DNA of 64,000 nt from contig NZ_JAFLNC010000003.1 in the NCBI RefSeq assembly GCF_017313765.1, forward strand, positions 1-64,000, in the 5' to 3' direction. Shown here piece by piece: positions 37,097-44,463 of the stretch (the stretch's first letter is position 1; every line of letters begins with the position of its first letter). The notes beneath the pieces are model-generated. The model was not told the origin of the DNA and searched no databases. It saw nothing but the letters and a program-made list of their open reading frames with translations. The position numbers and the translations under genes are program-made. This DNA comes from Sneathiella sedimenti (GTDB taxonomy: Bacteria > Pseudomonadota > Alphaproteobacteria > Sneathiellales > Sneathiellaceae).

Positions 37097-38023
37097 CTAT
37101 GATTGCGTATTCTGCGCGACAAGGTCCCGATAGAGATCTTGAAGGCGTGCGGTTATTGGTCCGATCCCGTCATTCGATCCGATTTTTTTACCGTCAATCA
37201 GCGAAACGGGCGTTTGGGCGCCGAACGTTCCGGTCAAGAAAGCTTCATCAGCACCATAAGCTTCCACAAGCGAATAGTTTTTCTCGAAAACAGGGATGTC
37301 ATTAGCCCGGCAAAGATCGATCACTTTCTGACGGGTTACCCCGTTCATGCAATAGTCTCCCGTAGAGGTCCAAACTTCCCCTTTTCGGACAATGAAAAAA
37401 TTACAGGCGTTTGTGGTGTTGACGAAGCCGTGCGGGTCCAGCATCAGTCCTTCATCTGCTCCCGCCTGTTCGGCCTGAAGGCAGGCAATCACGCAGTTTA
37501 GCTTGGAGTGGGAGTTATATTTTGCGTCCTGCGACATTGGCAGGCCACGCACCTGGGGGACAGTCGCCAGCGAAATTCCTTTGGCCTGGAGATGCTTCGC
37601 TGGCTTCGAATGCTCCATTATAATGACAATGGTCGGGCCGGATATAGAGAGATTTGGATGCTGGAAGGGCTTGGATTTGACACCGCGCGTGATCATCAGG
37701 CGACAGTGGACATCATGAGTCATTCCATTGGCCGCGGCAGTCTTGGTGAGAGCATCCAGTATGCCATCCCGGTCCATGCCGATATCTAGCGAGATCGCTT
37801 TGCAGCTGTCAAACAGCCTGTCCATATGTTCATCGAAGAATGCCCATTTTCCATTGTAAAGACGCATCCCTTCCCACATTCCGTCACCCAGCATGAACCC
37901 GGAATCATATACCGATATCCTGGCTTCCTCTCGCGGAACAATCTCGCCGTTCACATAAATCTTAATATTGCGGTTGCGGACGTCTTCCTCCGCATCATGT
38001 GTGGTTTGATTGGTTTCATTCAT
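37097..38023 (-). CDS. class IV PLP aminotransferase (BCAT / D-amino-acid transaminase type)
   Basis: A 308-residue fold-type IV aminotransferase. IYVNGEIVPREEARISVYD begins the fold, GDGMWEGMRLYNG is the N-terminal active-site loop, QDAKYNSHSKLN probably carries the PLP lysine, and GADEGLMLD follows. At the place where most family members have VxEGxxxN, with Glu near the pyridine nitrogen of PLP, this protein reads VNTTNACNFF. Branched-chain, D-amino-acid or amine transamination cannot be separated. It is divergent from the amidoligase pair across about 280 bp, which hints at amino-acid-derived chemistry. Confidence 0.88.
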   Translation of the reverse strand: MNETNQTTHDAEEDVRNRNIKIYVNGEIVPREEARISVYDSGFMLGDGMWEGMRLYNGKWAFFDEHMDRLFDSCKAISLDIGMDRDGILDALTKTAAANGMTHDVHCRLMITRGVKSKPFQHPNLSISGPTIVIIMEHSKPAKHLQAKGISLATVPQVRGLPMSQDAKYNSHSKLNCVIACLQAEQAGADEGLMLDPHGFVNTTNACNFFIVRKGEVWTSTGDYCMNGVTRQKVIDLCRANDIPVFEKNYSLVEAYGADEAFLTGTFGAQTPVSLIDGKKIGSNDGIGPITARLQDLYRDLVAQNTQS

Positions 38024-38301
38024 ATTCGGTTACCTGGGCAGTTTTTTTGAGAATACGCTGGTTAATAAAGACATATACCGTCACACTATATCCTTCGTAT
38101 TCTTTTAAAAAGGATAGATTGGTGGCTATAACGGCTCCCTTCTATCCAGGACAAATAATTTCCGGTTTTCTGACTTGTACGGAGGTATCGCATCATTATT
38201 TGTAAGTACATGAAATCTCTACGATCCGAAGCAAGCTTTCTGATGGAGGTGTTTTGTGCGGATGCGCCATTTCACTCCTGGATCAGATAAGGTGGACACG
38301 C

Positions 38302-39324
38302 ATGACAGCCTCCTCTCCCTTAACTAAAGCACCTCCACTTACCGAAAATATGGCCGGTGATATACGTCGTGTCGGGGTTGAAATCGAATTTTCCGGTCTG
38401 GATCCAGCAGGTGCCGCCCAGCTCGTGGCGGAAATCTTTGGAGGCCGGGTTGAGGGACGAAAGTCAGCCTTTGTATTTGATGTCGAGGAAACGCGATGGG
38501 GAAAGTTTACGGTTGAACTGGACACCCAATATGTCCATCCAGAAAAAGATCTTGGTGACCTTATTGAGGAAACCGACCTGCCGCTTAATCAGAATGCTGT
38601 CAATCTGGGGCGTGAGCTTGACACAGTTTTTCGGGGGGTTGTTGGCAAAGTTTCGTCAATCGCGGTCCCGACTGAAATTGTGTCACCGCCCATACCCTGG
38701 AACGAACTGGATCAACTGACCCCTCTAGTGAAGGCCCTGCGGGAAAAAGGCGCGGAAGGAACGGACGATAATTTCATTTACGCCTTTGGTGTCCATCTGA
38801 ATCCGGAGGTTGCCGCCGAAGACGTGGATTACATTCTGCGACATCTGCGGGCCTATGCGCTGCTATCCGATTGGTTGAGAGCCCGTATAAAAGTTGATAC
38901 GACACGGCGATTGCTTCCGCATGTGGATCCTTTCCCGCGAGAATATGTTCGCATGATCCTGGCGGCGGATTATTCCCCAGACCTTGACGCGCTGATCACG
39001 GACTTTGCTCGTTTGAACCCGACACGTAACCGCGAGCTGGATATGTTCCCGCTTTTCAAGTTTCTCGCGCCGGAAATAGTTGTGCGCTATGCTGATGATA
39101 TCCTAATAAAAGAACGGCCCACTTTTCATTATCGGCTGCCGAATACGCATCTCTCCGATCCCGGCTGGGATATTGTAGAAGAGTGGAACCGATGGTTCGT
39201 TGTAGAGAAGCTGGCGGCCGATGAAAAGGCGCTGGAGCGCTTGTCGGATCGCTATCTTGCCAAGCCGTCCAACTTTATTGGGCAGTGGATACGGGATATT
39301 GGCGACTGGATTGAAACATTATGA
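38302..39324 (+). CDS. amidoligase family protein
   Basis: A 340-residue protein resembling the amidoligase family with a glutamine-synthetase/COOH-NH2 ligase fold (PF12224 type). RRVGVEIEFSGLDP at the N-terminus is the characteristic metal/ATP-binding strand, and FTVELDTQYVHPEKDLG follows. It likely joins a carboxylate and an amine using ATP. ATG at 38302 has AAGGTGG 6 nt upstream; the frame is open back to GTG 38254 but that start lacks an SD. It overlaps the next gene by 4 bp (ATGA). Known members occur with glutamine-amidotransferase-like hydrolases, as here; products are unknown. Confidence 0.82.
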   Translation: MTASSPLTKAPPLTENMAGDIRRVGVEIEFSGLDPAGAAQLVAEIFGGRVEGRKSAFVFDVEETRWGKFTVELDTQYVHPEKDLGDLIEETDLPLNQNAVNLGRELDTVFRGVVGKVSSIAVPTEIVSPPIPWNELDQLTPLVKALREKGAEGTDDNFIYAFGVHLNPEVAAEDVDYILRHLRAYALLSDWLRARIKVDTTRRLLPHVDPFPREYVRMILAADYSPDLDALITDFARLNPTRNRELDMFPLFKFLAPEIVVRYADDILIKERPTFHYRLPNTHLSDPGWDIVEEWNRWFVVEKLAADEKALERLSDRYLAKPSNFIGQWIRDIGDWIETL

Positions 39325-39995
39325 AGCCAATAGTCGGTGTTACTGTCTCTCGCTATAAAAGCCGGATTGCACGAGCCTTTGATTGGTTCGCGGTCTGGCG
39401 GGCAGGCGGTAAATGCGTCTTCCTGGAACCAGGTTCTACACATCCTCGAGAGAAGCTTGATGCGCTGATCATTGGGGGTGGCGATGACATCGGTGCAGAA
39501 CTCTATCATTCTGAAATCACCTTGGATGTGCGGATAGATCCCGAGCGTGATGTGCTGGAGCTGGAGCTACTCGCCTATGCGGAAGAAGCAGGGCTTCCTG
39601 TTCTGGGTATTTGTCGTGGTGCGCAGATGATGAACGTTTTTTACGGCGGTACTCTGTACAGCGATATTCGAGGCATGCCCCGCGATAAAACGAATATTCG
39701 GACCATTCTTGCGCGGAAAATTGTCACCCTGAATGAAGGGTCGTCAATACATGAAATCATCGGCAAAGATACGATCCGGGTCAATAGTTTGCATCATCAG
39801 GCAGTCGATAAAGTGGGAGAGGGCATAATCGTTTCCGGATGTGATCGCGGAAAGTTCGTTCAGGCGCTTGAACGCAAAGACAGGGAATTCTTTATCGGCG
39901 TCCAGTGGCATCCAGAATTTCTGGTTTTTGATGCCCATCAGGTTGAGCTATTTCGATCCCTGATCAATGCCGCGAAGCGTCGATTAAAAAAATAA
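39321..39995 (+). CDS. class I glutamine amidotransferase-like hydrolase (peptidase C26, PuuD-like)
   Basis: A 224-residue protein with the nucleophile elbow LGICRGAQMMNV (Cys near residue 99), and VQWHPEF carrying the catalytic His. This matches gamma-glutamyl-gamma-aminobutyrate hydrolase-like proteins (PuuD). It is translationally coupled to the amidoligase by a 4-bp overlap. The pair may add and trim a gamma-glutamyl or other amide, or the hydrolase may supply ammonia to the ligase. Confidence 0.88.
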   Translation: MKPIVGVTVSRYKSRIARAFDWFAVWRAGGKCVFLEPGSTHPREKLDALIIGGGDDIGAELYHSEITLDVRIDPERDVLELELLAYAEEAGLPVLGICRGAQMMNVFYGGTLYSDIRGMPRDKTNIRTILARKIVTLNEGSSIHEIIGKDTIRVNSLHHQAVDKVGEGIIVSGCDRGKFVQALERKDREFFIGVQWHPEFLVFDAHQVELFRSLINAAKRRLKK

Positions 39996-40017
39996 CCGGA
40001 CAACTGCCTTCTTGTCG

Positions 40018-40851
40018 TCAATGCGAGAAAATCACCGGGACAACCATATTCTCCAGAATGTATTTTGTAGCGCCGCCAAAAATAAATTCGCGGCTGCGGG
40101 AATGCCCATACCCTCCGATAACAAGTAAATCACCGCGATTTTCAATCGTTTCCTCAAGTAACTGTTCCCCAATCGATGCGTTGCCTTTCGAACTGTTGGT
40201 CACAGTTACTGTTACCCCATGACGCGAAAGCGTCTCGGCGAGTTCGCGACCGAACACTGAATCTTGTTTGTTTTCCCTATCGACAGAAAGCAGTCTTACC
40301 TCTTTTGCGTTTTGCAAGAACGGGAGTGCGTCGAAGGCGGCACGTGTTGCTTCCCGTGCGCCATTCCAGGCCAAAGTAACATTATCACCTATATTCTTTA
40401 CCTGCTTCTCGTAGGGAATGACCAGAATCGGTCGACCGCTTCCCATCAGCACGGCTACCGGCACTTCGGCCGAGTAGTCGGTTTCTGTCACATCGTTTGG
40501 TTGACCCAGAATAACTAAATCAACGGTTCTGGCGAGGGCGACCATAACTGGGGCTATTTTCGGTTCCTGTGAATGCAGGGTTCGCCATTCTGCAGATATC
40601 CCGCTTCCGCTAACTTCGCTGTTAAAAATTTCTTCAATCTGTTTAGCTGCCTCCAGATGGTACTGTCGTTGCGATGACAGAAAATCGGCGGGCACCTCCA
40701 TAGATATGGCTGGGTTTATCCATATTTTCGGGACAACATAGACGCCGATCAAATGGGCCGTATGGTCTCTTGTCACCTGGGCCGCAGCTGACACGAGGTC
40801 CTTGGCGCGCTGTTCACTGCTGAAGTAGGCTAGAATTGTTTTGTAGGGCAT
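40018..40851 (-). CDS. tandem-domain universal stress protein
   Basis: A 277-residue protein with two UspA domains. The C-terminal one keeps the ATP-binding motif GGYGHSRSREFIFGGATKYI (G-x2-G-x9-G(A)T form). The N-terminal domain has lost it (VILGQPNDVTE). The protein is cytoplasmic, and the family supports survival under starvation, oxygen limitation or envelope stress. AAGGA lies 8 nt before the ATG. The 470-bp upstream region holds a perfect FNR/FixK-type site, so oxygen-responsive expression is plausible. Confidence 0.9.
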   Translation of the reverse strand: MPYKTILAYFSSEQRAKDLVSAAAQVTRDHTAHLIGVYVVPKIWINPAISMEVPADFLSSQRQYHLEAAKQIEEIFNSEVSGSGISAEWRTLHSQEPKIAPVMVALARTVDLVILGQPNDVTETDYSAEVPVAVLMGSGRPILVIPYEKQVKNIGDNVTLAWNGAREATRAAFDALPFLQNAKEVRLLSVDRENKQDSVFGRELAETLSRHGVTVTVTNSSKGNASIGEQLLEETIENRGDLLVIGGYGHSRSREFIFGGATKYILENMVVPVIFSH

Positions 40852-41321
40852 CGTTTTTTCCTTCCCTAAAAATAGAGAAATACTCGTTCCCCTTTAAGAT
40901 CTTTTGTTTTCGCCTTTTGGTGTGAGCTGTACCGAGCAACAGCGCAGTTTTTCCAAATGCTGGCTTTATTCTTTCAGCATTCACTTCACCAGAAAGGGGA
41001 ATCTTCCGCACGAACTTGCCGTAAGGGTGCTCGATATCGGGATAATTCTCGTCATTTGCTCCTCAAAAGGCTGGGAGCATGGTCTCCTTATTTACAGAGA
41101 ATTTCTTCTGAGTCATGAATTTTAGTGGAGTAAGCATTCATTTTGCCTCTGTTCAATCATCCTACTCCATGTAAAGATTATATAATTGATATGAATCAAT
41201 TCTTTTGCGGAATCTCGATCGGCGATAGAATGATCTTAAATAATCAGGGTGACCTATTCTGCCGATAACCTGGCTAGAGGGCGCTTATTAGAACAAGGCG
41301 GACAACCGCTGGGAGGTAGAT
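40852..41321. other. gap with structured segment and FNR-type box
   Basis: No convincing gene is present. At 40913-40997 nested inverted repeats occur: CCTTTTGGTG with CACCAGAAAGG outside, and AATGCTG (40956-40962) with CAGCATT (40975-40981) inside. This could be a structured leader of the universal stress gene or a small RNA. A perfect FNR/FixK palindrome is at 41186-41199. A -10-like TAGAAT lies at 41226-41231 for the plus strand, and TAGGAT (41164-41159) for the minus strand. Confidence 0.5.
41186..41199. promoter_or_regulatory. FNR/FixK-type anaerobox
   Basis: TTGAT-ATGA-ATCAA, a perfect match to the TTGAT-N4-ATCAA consensus of FNR, FnrL and FixK. Minus-strand TAGGAT at 41164-41159 would put the start point about 41 bp from the centre, the class II distance, with a leader of about 300 nt to the universal stress gene. 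Control of the plus-strand monooxygenase is also possible. Confidence 0.75.
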
Positions 41322-42539
41322 ATGCGAGTAATATTGATCGGCTGTGGAATCGCGGGGGCCGCTCTGTCCCTCACTCTGCAAAGGGCGGGAATTTCCCATT
41401 TAGTGCTGGAGCAGGCATCGGAGCTTTCCGAAGTTGGCGCGGGCCTGCAGCAAAGCCCAAACAGCATTCGGGTTCTTGAATATCTGGGATTGAAGGATGA
41501 ACTGGCGCGCATTGGCGTACCGCCGGCCGCACATCTGTTTAAGGACTACAAGACTGGCGAAGTATATCTCAAGACGCCGTTGATGCCGAAAGTCGAGGAA
41601 TTCTTCGGAGCACCCTATTACCATGTCCATCGGGCCGACTTGCTCGACATCATGGTGAAGGCGATGGATCCGCAGAATATCAGGCTGAACACAAAAGTCG
41701 TCGATGTTAAGGAAAATGCGCAAGGAGTTGAAGTCCACTTAAGTGATGGAACGGTGGAAAAGGGCGACGTTCTGATCGGATCAGACGGTCTGCATTCCAT
41801 GGTCCGCGAAAAATTCTTTACGCCTGAAAAACCGCGGCCGTCCGGCTGCGTCGCCTGGCGCGGGCTGGTTCCGGTTGAAGTGGCGCGGAACCTCGGGTTC
41901 GAACAGAATTCATACGTCTGGATGGGGCCGCATCGTTCCGCGGTTCTCTACTATGTCTGTGGGGGCGATCTTTTTAACTGGGTGGGGATTGGTCCATATA
42001 ACGAGAATGCGAAAGAATCCTGGTCTCAGACGGGCTCACGCGACGCGGCTCTCAAGGAATATGAGGGCTGGAATGAACAAATTCGCGAGCTGATTGCAGG
42101 GACGGAAAGTCTTTTCATGACCAATATGATTGATCGCGAGCCGCTGGATCGCTGGGTCACGGATCGAGTCGCTCTGATGGGTGATGCCGCCCATGCGATG
42201 ATGCCCTATCATGCACAAGGAGCTGGTCAGAGTATTGAGGATGCCTGGGTGCTTGGTCGGTCACTTGAGATGGCGGAGGGCGATATTCCTGCCGCGCTTA
42301 AGAAGTATGAAAAACTGCGACTCGATCGGGCTAACCGGGTCTTGCTGCAATCCCGGGCGGCAGAAAACCTGTTCCATATGAGCGATCCGGAAGAAGTATC
42401 TCGCCGGAATGCCCGCTTCGCGCGTCACCAGCAGGAAGATCAGGACGGCTTTCCTGTCGGACAACGGTGGCTGTACTCCTATGATGCGGAAAAGGCAGTT
42501 ATGGGGACGGACGATGAGTGGCGAAAGCTTTCCTGGTAG
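41322..42539 (+). CDS. FAD-dependent monooxygenase, salicylate hydroxylase-like
   Basis: A 405-residue class A flavoprotein hydroxylase. GCGIAGAALSLTLQRAG binds the FAD ADP moiety, DVLIGSDGLHS is the DG motif, and VALMGDAAHAMMPYHAQGAG is the GD motif. Such enzymes hydroxylate or decarboxylatively hydroxylate aromatic rings using NAD(P)H and oxygen. GGGAGGT lies just before the ATG. The next gene, 93 bp on, is another oxygenase. The natural aromatic substrate is unknown. Confidence 0.9.
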   Translation: MRVILIGCGIAGAALSLTLQRAGISHLVLEQASELSEVGAGLQQSPNSIRVLEYLGLKDELARIGVPPAAHLFKDYKTGEVYLKTPLMPKVEEFFGAPYYHVHRADLLDIMVKAMDPQNIRLNTKVVDVKENAQGVEVHLSDGTVEKGDVLIGSDGLHSMVREKFFTPEKPRPSGCVAWRGLVPVEVARNLGFEQNSYVWMGPHRSAVLYYVCGGDLFNWVGIGPYNENAKESWSQTGSRDAALKEYEGWNEQIRELIAGTESLFMTNMIDREPLDRWVTDRVALMGDAAHAMMPYHAQGAGQSIEDAWVLGRSLEMAEGDIPAALKKYEKLRLDRANRVLLQSRAAENLFHMSDPEEVSRRNARFARHQQEDQDGFPVGQRWLYSYDAEKAVMGTDDEWRKLSW

Positions 42540-42632
42540 GCGAGTTGGTACTCAGCAAACGACATCGAAGAAACGGTATGGTGTCCCCAAATCAGCCTGG
42601 TTCGCCTGATATAATGCAAGAAGGGAAAAATA

Positions 42633-43796
42633 ATGAATAATGCACAACCCGCAAACACTATAACCGCCGCTGACCATGCGAGTTTAATGGAGCAGTACAC
42701 CCGCGAGGGCGAAGCGCGTGCCTACGCACTCGGCAATCGTGGACCCATCAGGTTGGGGCCGGATGGAAAGCTGGCCAGGGAAATCCTCGATGCCTATCGG
42801 GAACATGGATTCTATGTTTTTGAAGATGTCGTGGATGGCACGGAATTACGTGAGCTCCGGGAGGATGTCGATCATGTTCTGTCGCGGGCTCCCGTCGAGC
42901 CAGAAGCGGAACTCGACGCGGCCGGTCTGCCGGCGCTGGGGCCGGAGTTTGCGCGCTATCCCTATCGATTTGCAAAACCCCTTAGCGACCCGCTTGGTGG
43001 AACGTCCAAGAACAAGGGGCGGCACCCTGTCAAGATGCTCAACCCGACGCCGGGCGAAGATGCACCGAACTGGACGATCGAGCTGTTGACAGGTAATTTG
43101 CAACTGATGGACTCCTGCTTGCGGCTATATGGGCATCCCGGATTGCTCGCCGTGGCGGAGGCTATTAACGGCTCTGATTTCGTACCCTATAACGAAGTGG
43201 TCTTTATAAAAGAGCCCGGACTCGGGCCGTCGGTCGCCTGGCATCAAGACGGAACAACCCACTGGGATGCGCCAGATTGGGAACAAGATGCACATGGTTT
43301 CAATTTCATGACCCAACTCTATCCCAGCACACCCGCGAACTGTGTCTGGGTACTGCCGGGCAGCCACAAAGTGGGCAAAGCCGATATTCCCGGACTGGTA
43401 AGCGAAAGTGGCTCGGAACGGCTGAATGCGGCAGTGCCGCTTGTCTGTAAGGCCGGGGAGGTTTTCGCCGTTAATCGACAGCTGGTGCATGGTTCTTTTG
43501 CGAACTCGTCACCGGATCGGAGGGTGACCATTAACGCGGGCTTTTTCCCGCGCCATCGCGTTCTTGATATTACGACAAGCCAGCTCGACGGGCGCATGGA
43601 AACCTATGATGCAGAGCGTATCCATGCGCGCAGCCGGATCATCGCCCTTGGGATCGATGCGCGTCAGCAACGGTTTCCGGATGAACCAAGATTTGTCTAT
43701 CAACCTCTCGCCGGCGAAGAGGAGGAAAATCGCTGGAACGAGGAAAATCGCGAAAAACTCCTCAAAAATTACAACCTGAAAGATATCTACATTTGA
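42633..43796 (+). CDS. phytanoyl-CoA dioxygenase (PhyH) family protein
   Basis: A 387-residue Fe(II)/2-oxoglutarate-dependent oxygenase. The iron ligands are visible as WHQDGTTHW (HxD) and the distal His in RQLVHGSFANSS, and a co-substrate Arg is probably in SPDRRVTINAG. The fold is cytoplasmic. It lies 93 bp behind the flavin monooxygenase on the same strand, which could reflect one catabolic or biosynthetic route. AAGGG precedes the ATG. Family members hydroxylate lipids, osmolytes, phosphonates or halogenated intermediates, so the substrate stays open. Confidence 0.88.
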   Translation: MNNAQPANTITAADHASLMEQYTREGEARAYALGNRGPIRLGPDGKLAREILDAYREHGFYVFEDVVDGTELRELREDVDHVLSRAPVEPEAELDAAGLPALGPEFARYPYRFAKPLSDPLGGTSKNKGRHPVKMLNPTPGEDAPNWTIELLTGNLQLMDSCLRLYGHPGLLAVAEAINGSDFVPYNEVVFIKEPGLGPSVAWHQDGTTHWDAPDWEQDAHGFNFMTQLYPSTPANCVWVLPGSHKVGKADIPGLVSESGSERLNAAVPLVCKAGEVFAVNRQLVHGSFANSSPDRRVTINAGFFPRHRVLDITTSQLDGRMETYDAERIHARSRIIALGIDARQQRFPDEPRFVYQPLAGEEEENRWNEENREKLLKNYNLKDIYI

Positions 43797-43877
43797 CGTT
43801 AACGATTTAGGTCGTAAACTTGCGGCAGCGCACACTCATCATTGAATGAAGCGTGCCTGCCGAGGGAGTAATGCGAC

Positions 43878-44444
43878 ATGATTGCCTTATCGATAGTCAT
43901 TGGCCTTATCGCCGTCGTCATTCTGTATATCATTGTGGCGTACAACGGGTTTGTCACCCTGCGAGAGAAAATCAACGAAGCCTGGAGCGGAATCGAAGTT
44001 CAGATGAAGCTTCGATACAACCTCATTCCCAATCTGATCGAGACCGTCAAAGGCTACGCCAAGCATGAAGCGGGCACATTCGAGGCCGTTACCCGGGCGC
44101 GAAACGATGCCATGTCCAACCATGGTTCCCCTGCAGAGCAGGCACAATCGGAAAATATGCTGTCCGGGGTGTTGAAATCCCTGTTCGCTCTGGCAGAAGA
44201 TTATCCCGAACTCAAGGCCAATGAGAATTTTCAGAGTCTTCAAGACCAACTCGCGGATGTAGAGGACAAGATACAGTCTGCCCGGCGTTACTATAATGGC
44301 GTCGTGCGGGACAATAATATCAAGGTTGATCAATTTCCCAGTAATCTCGTTGCGACGGCCTTTCACTTTGTCAAAGCGGAATTTTTCGAGTTGGCCGAAG
44401 ATGAGCAGGCTGCCCGCAAGCCGGTCGATGTCAGCTTCGACTAA
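43878..44444 (+). CDS. lemA: LemA family protein
   Basis: A 188-residue protein with one N-terminal membrane anchor (about 2-22) followed by a helical domain. NGFVTLREKINEAWSGIEVQ and LKLRYNLIPNL-like sequence with NLIETVKGYAKHE are typical of LemA. The role of the family is unclear but is often tied to envelope quality control. It is followed 19 bp later by a DUF2207 membrane protein, a common partner. Confidence 0.93.
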   Translation: MIALSIVIGLIAVVILYIIVAYNGFVTLREKINEAWSGIEVQMKLRYNLIPNLIETVKGYAKHEAGTFEAVTRARNDAMSNHGSPAEQAQSENMLSGVLKSLFALAEDYPELKANENFQSLQDQLADVEDKIQSARRYYNGVVRDNNIKVDQFPSNLVATAFHFVKAEFFELAEDEQAARKPVDVSFD

Positions 44445-44463
44445 CCGATTCATCCCTGATCCG

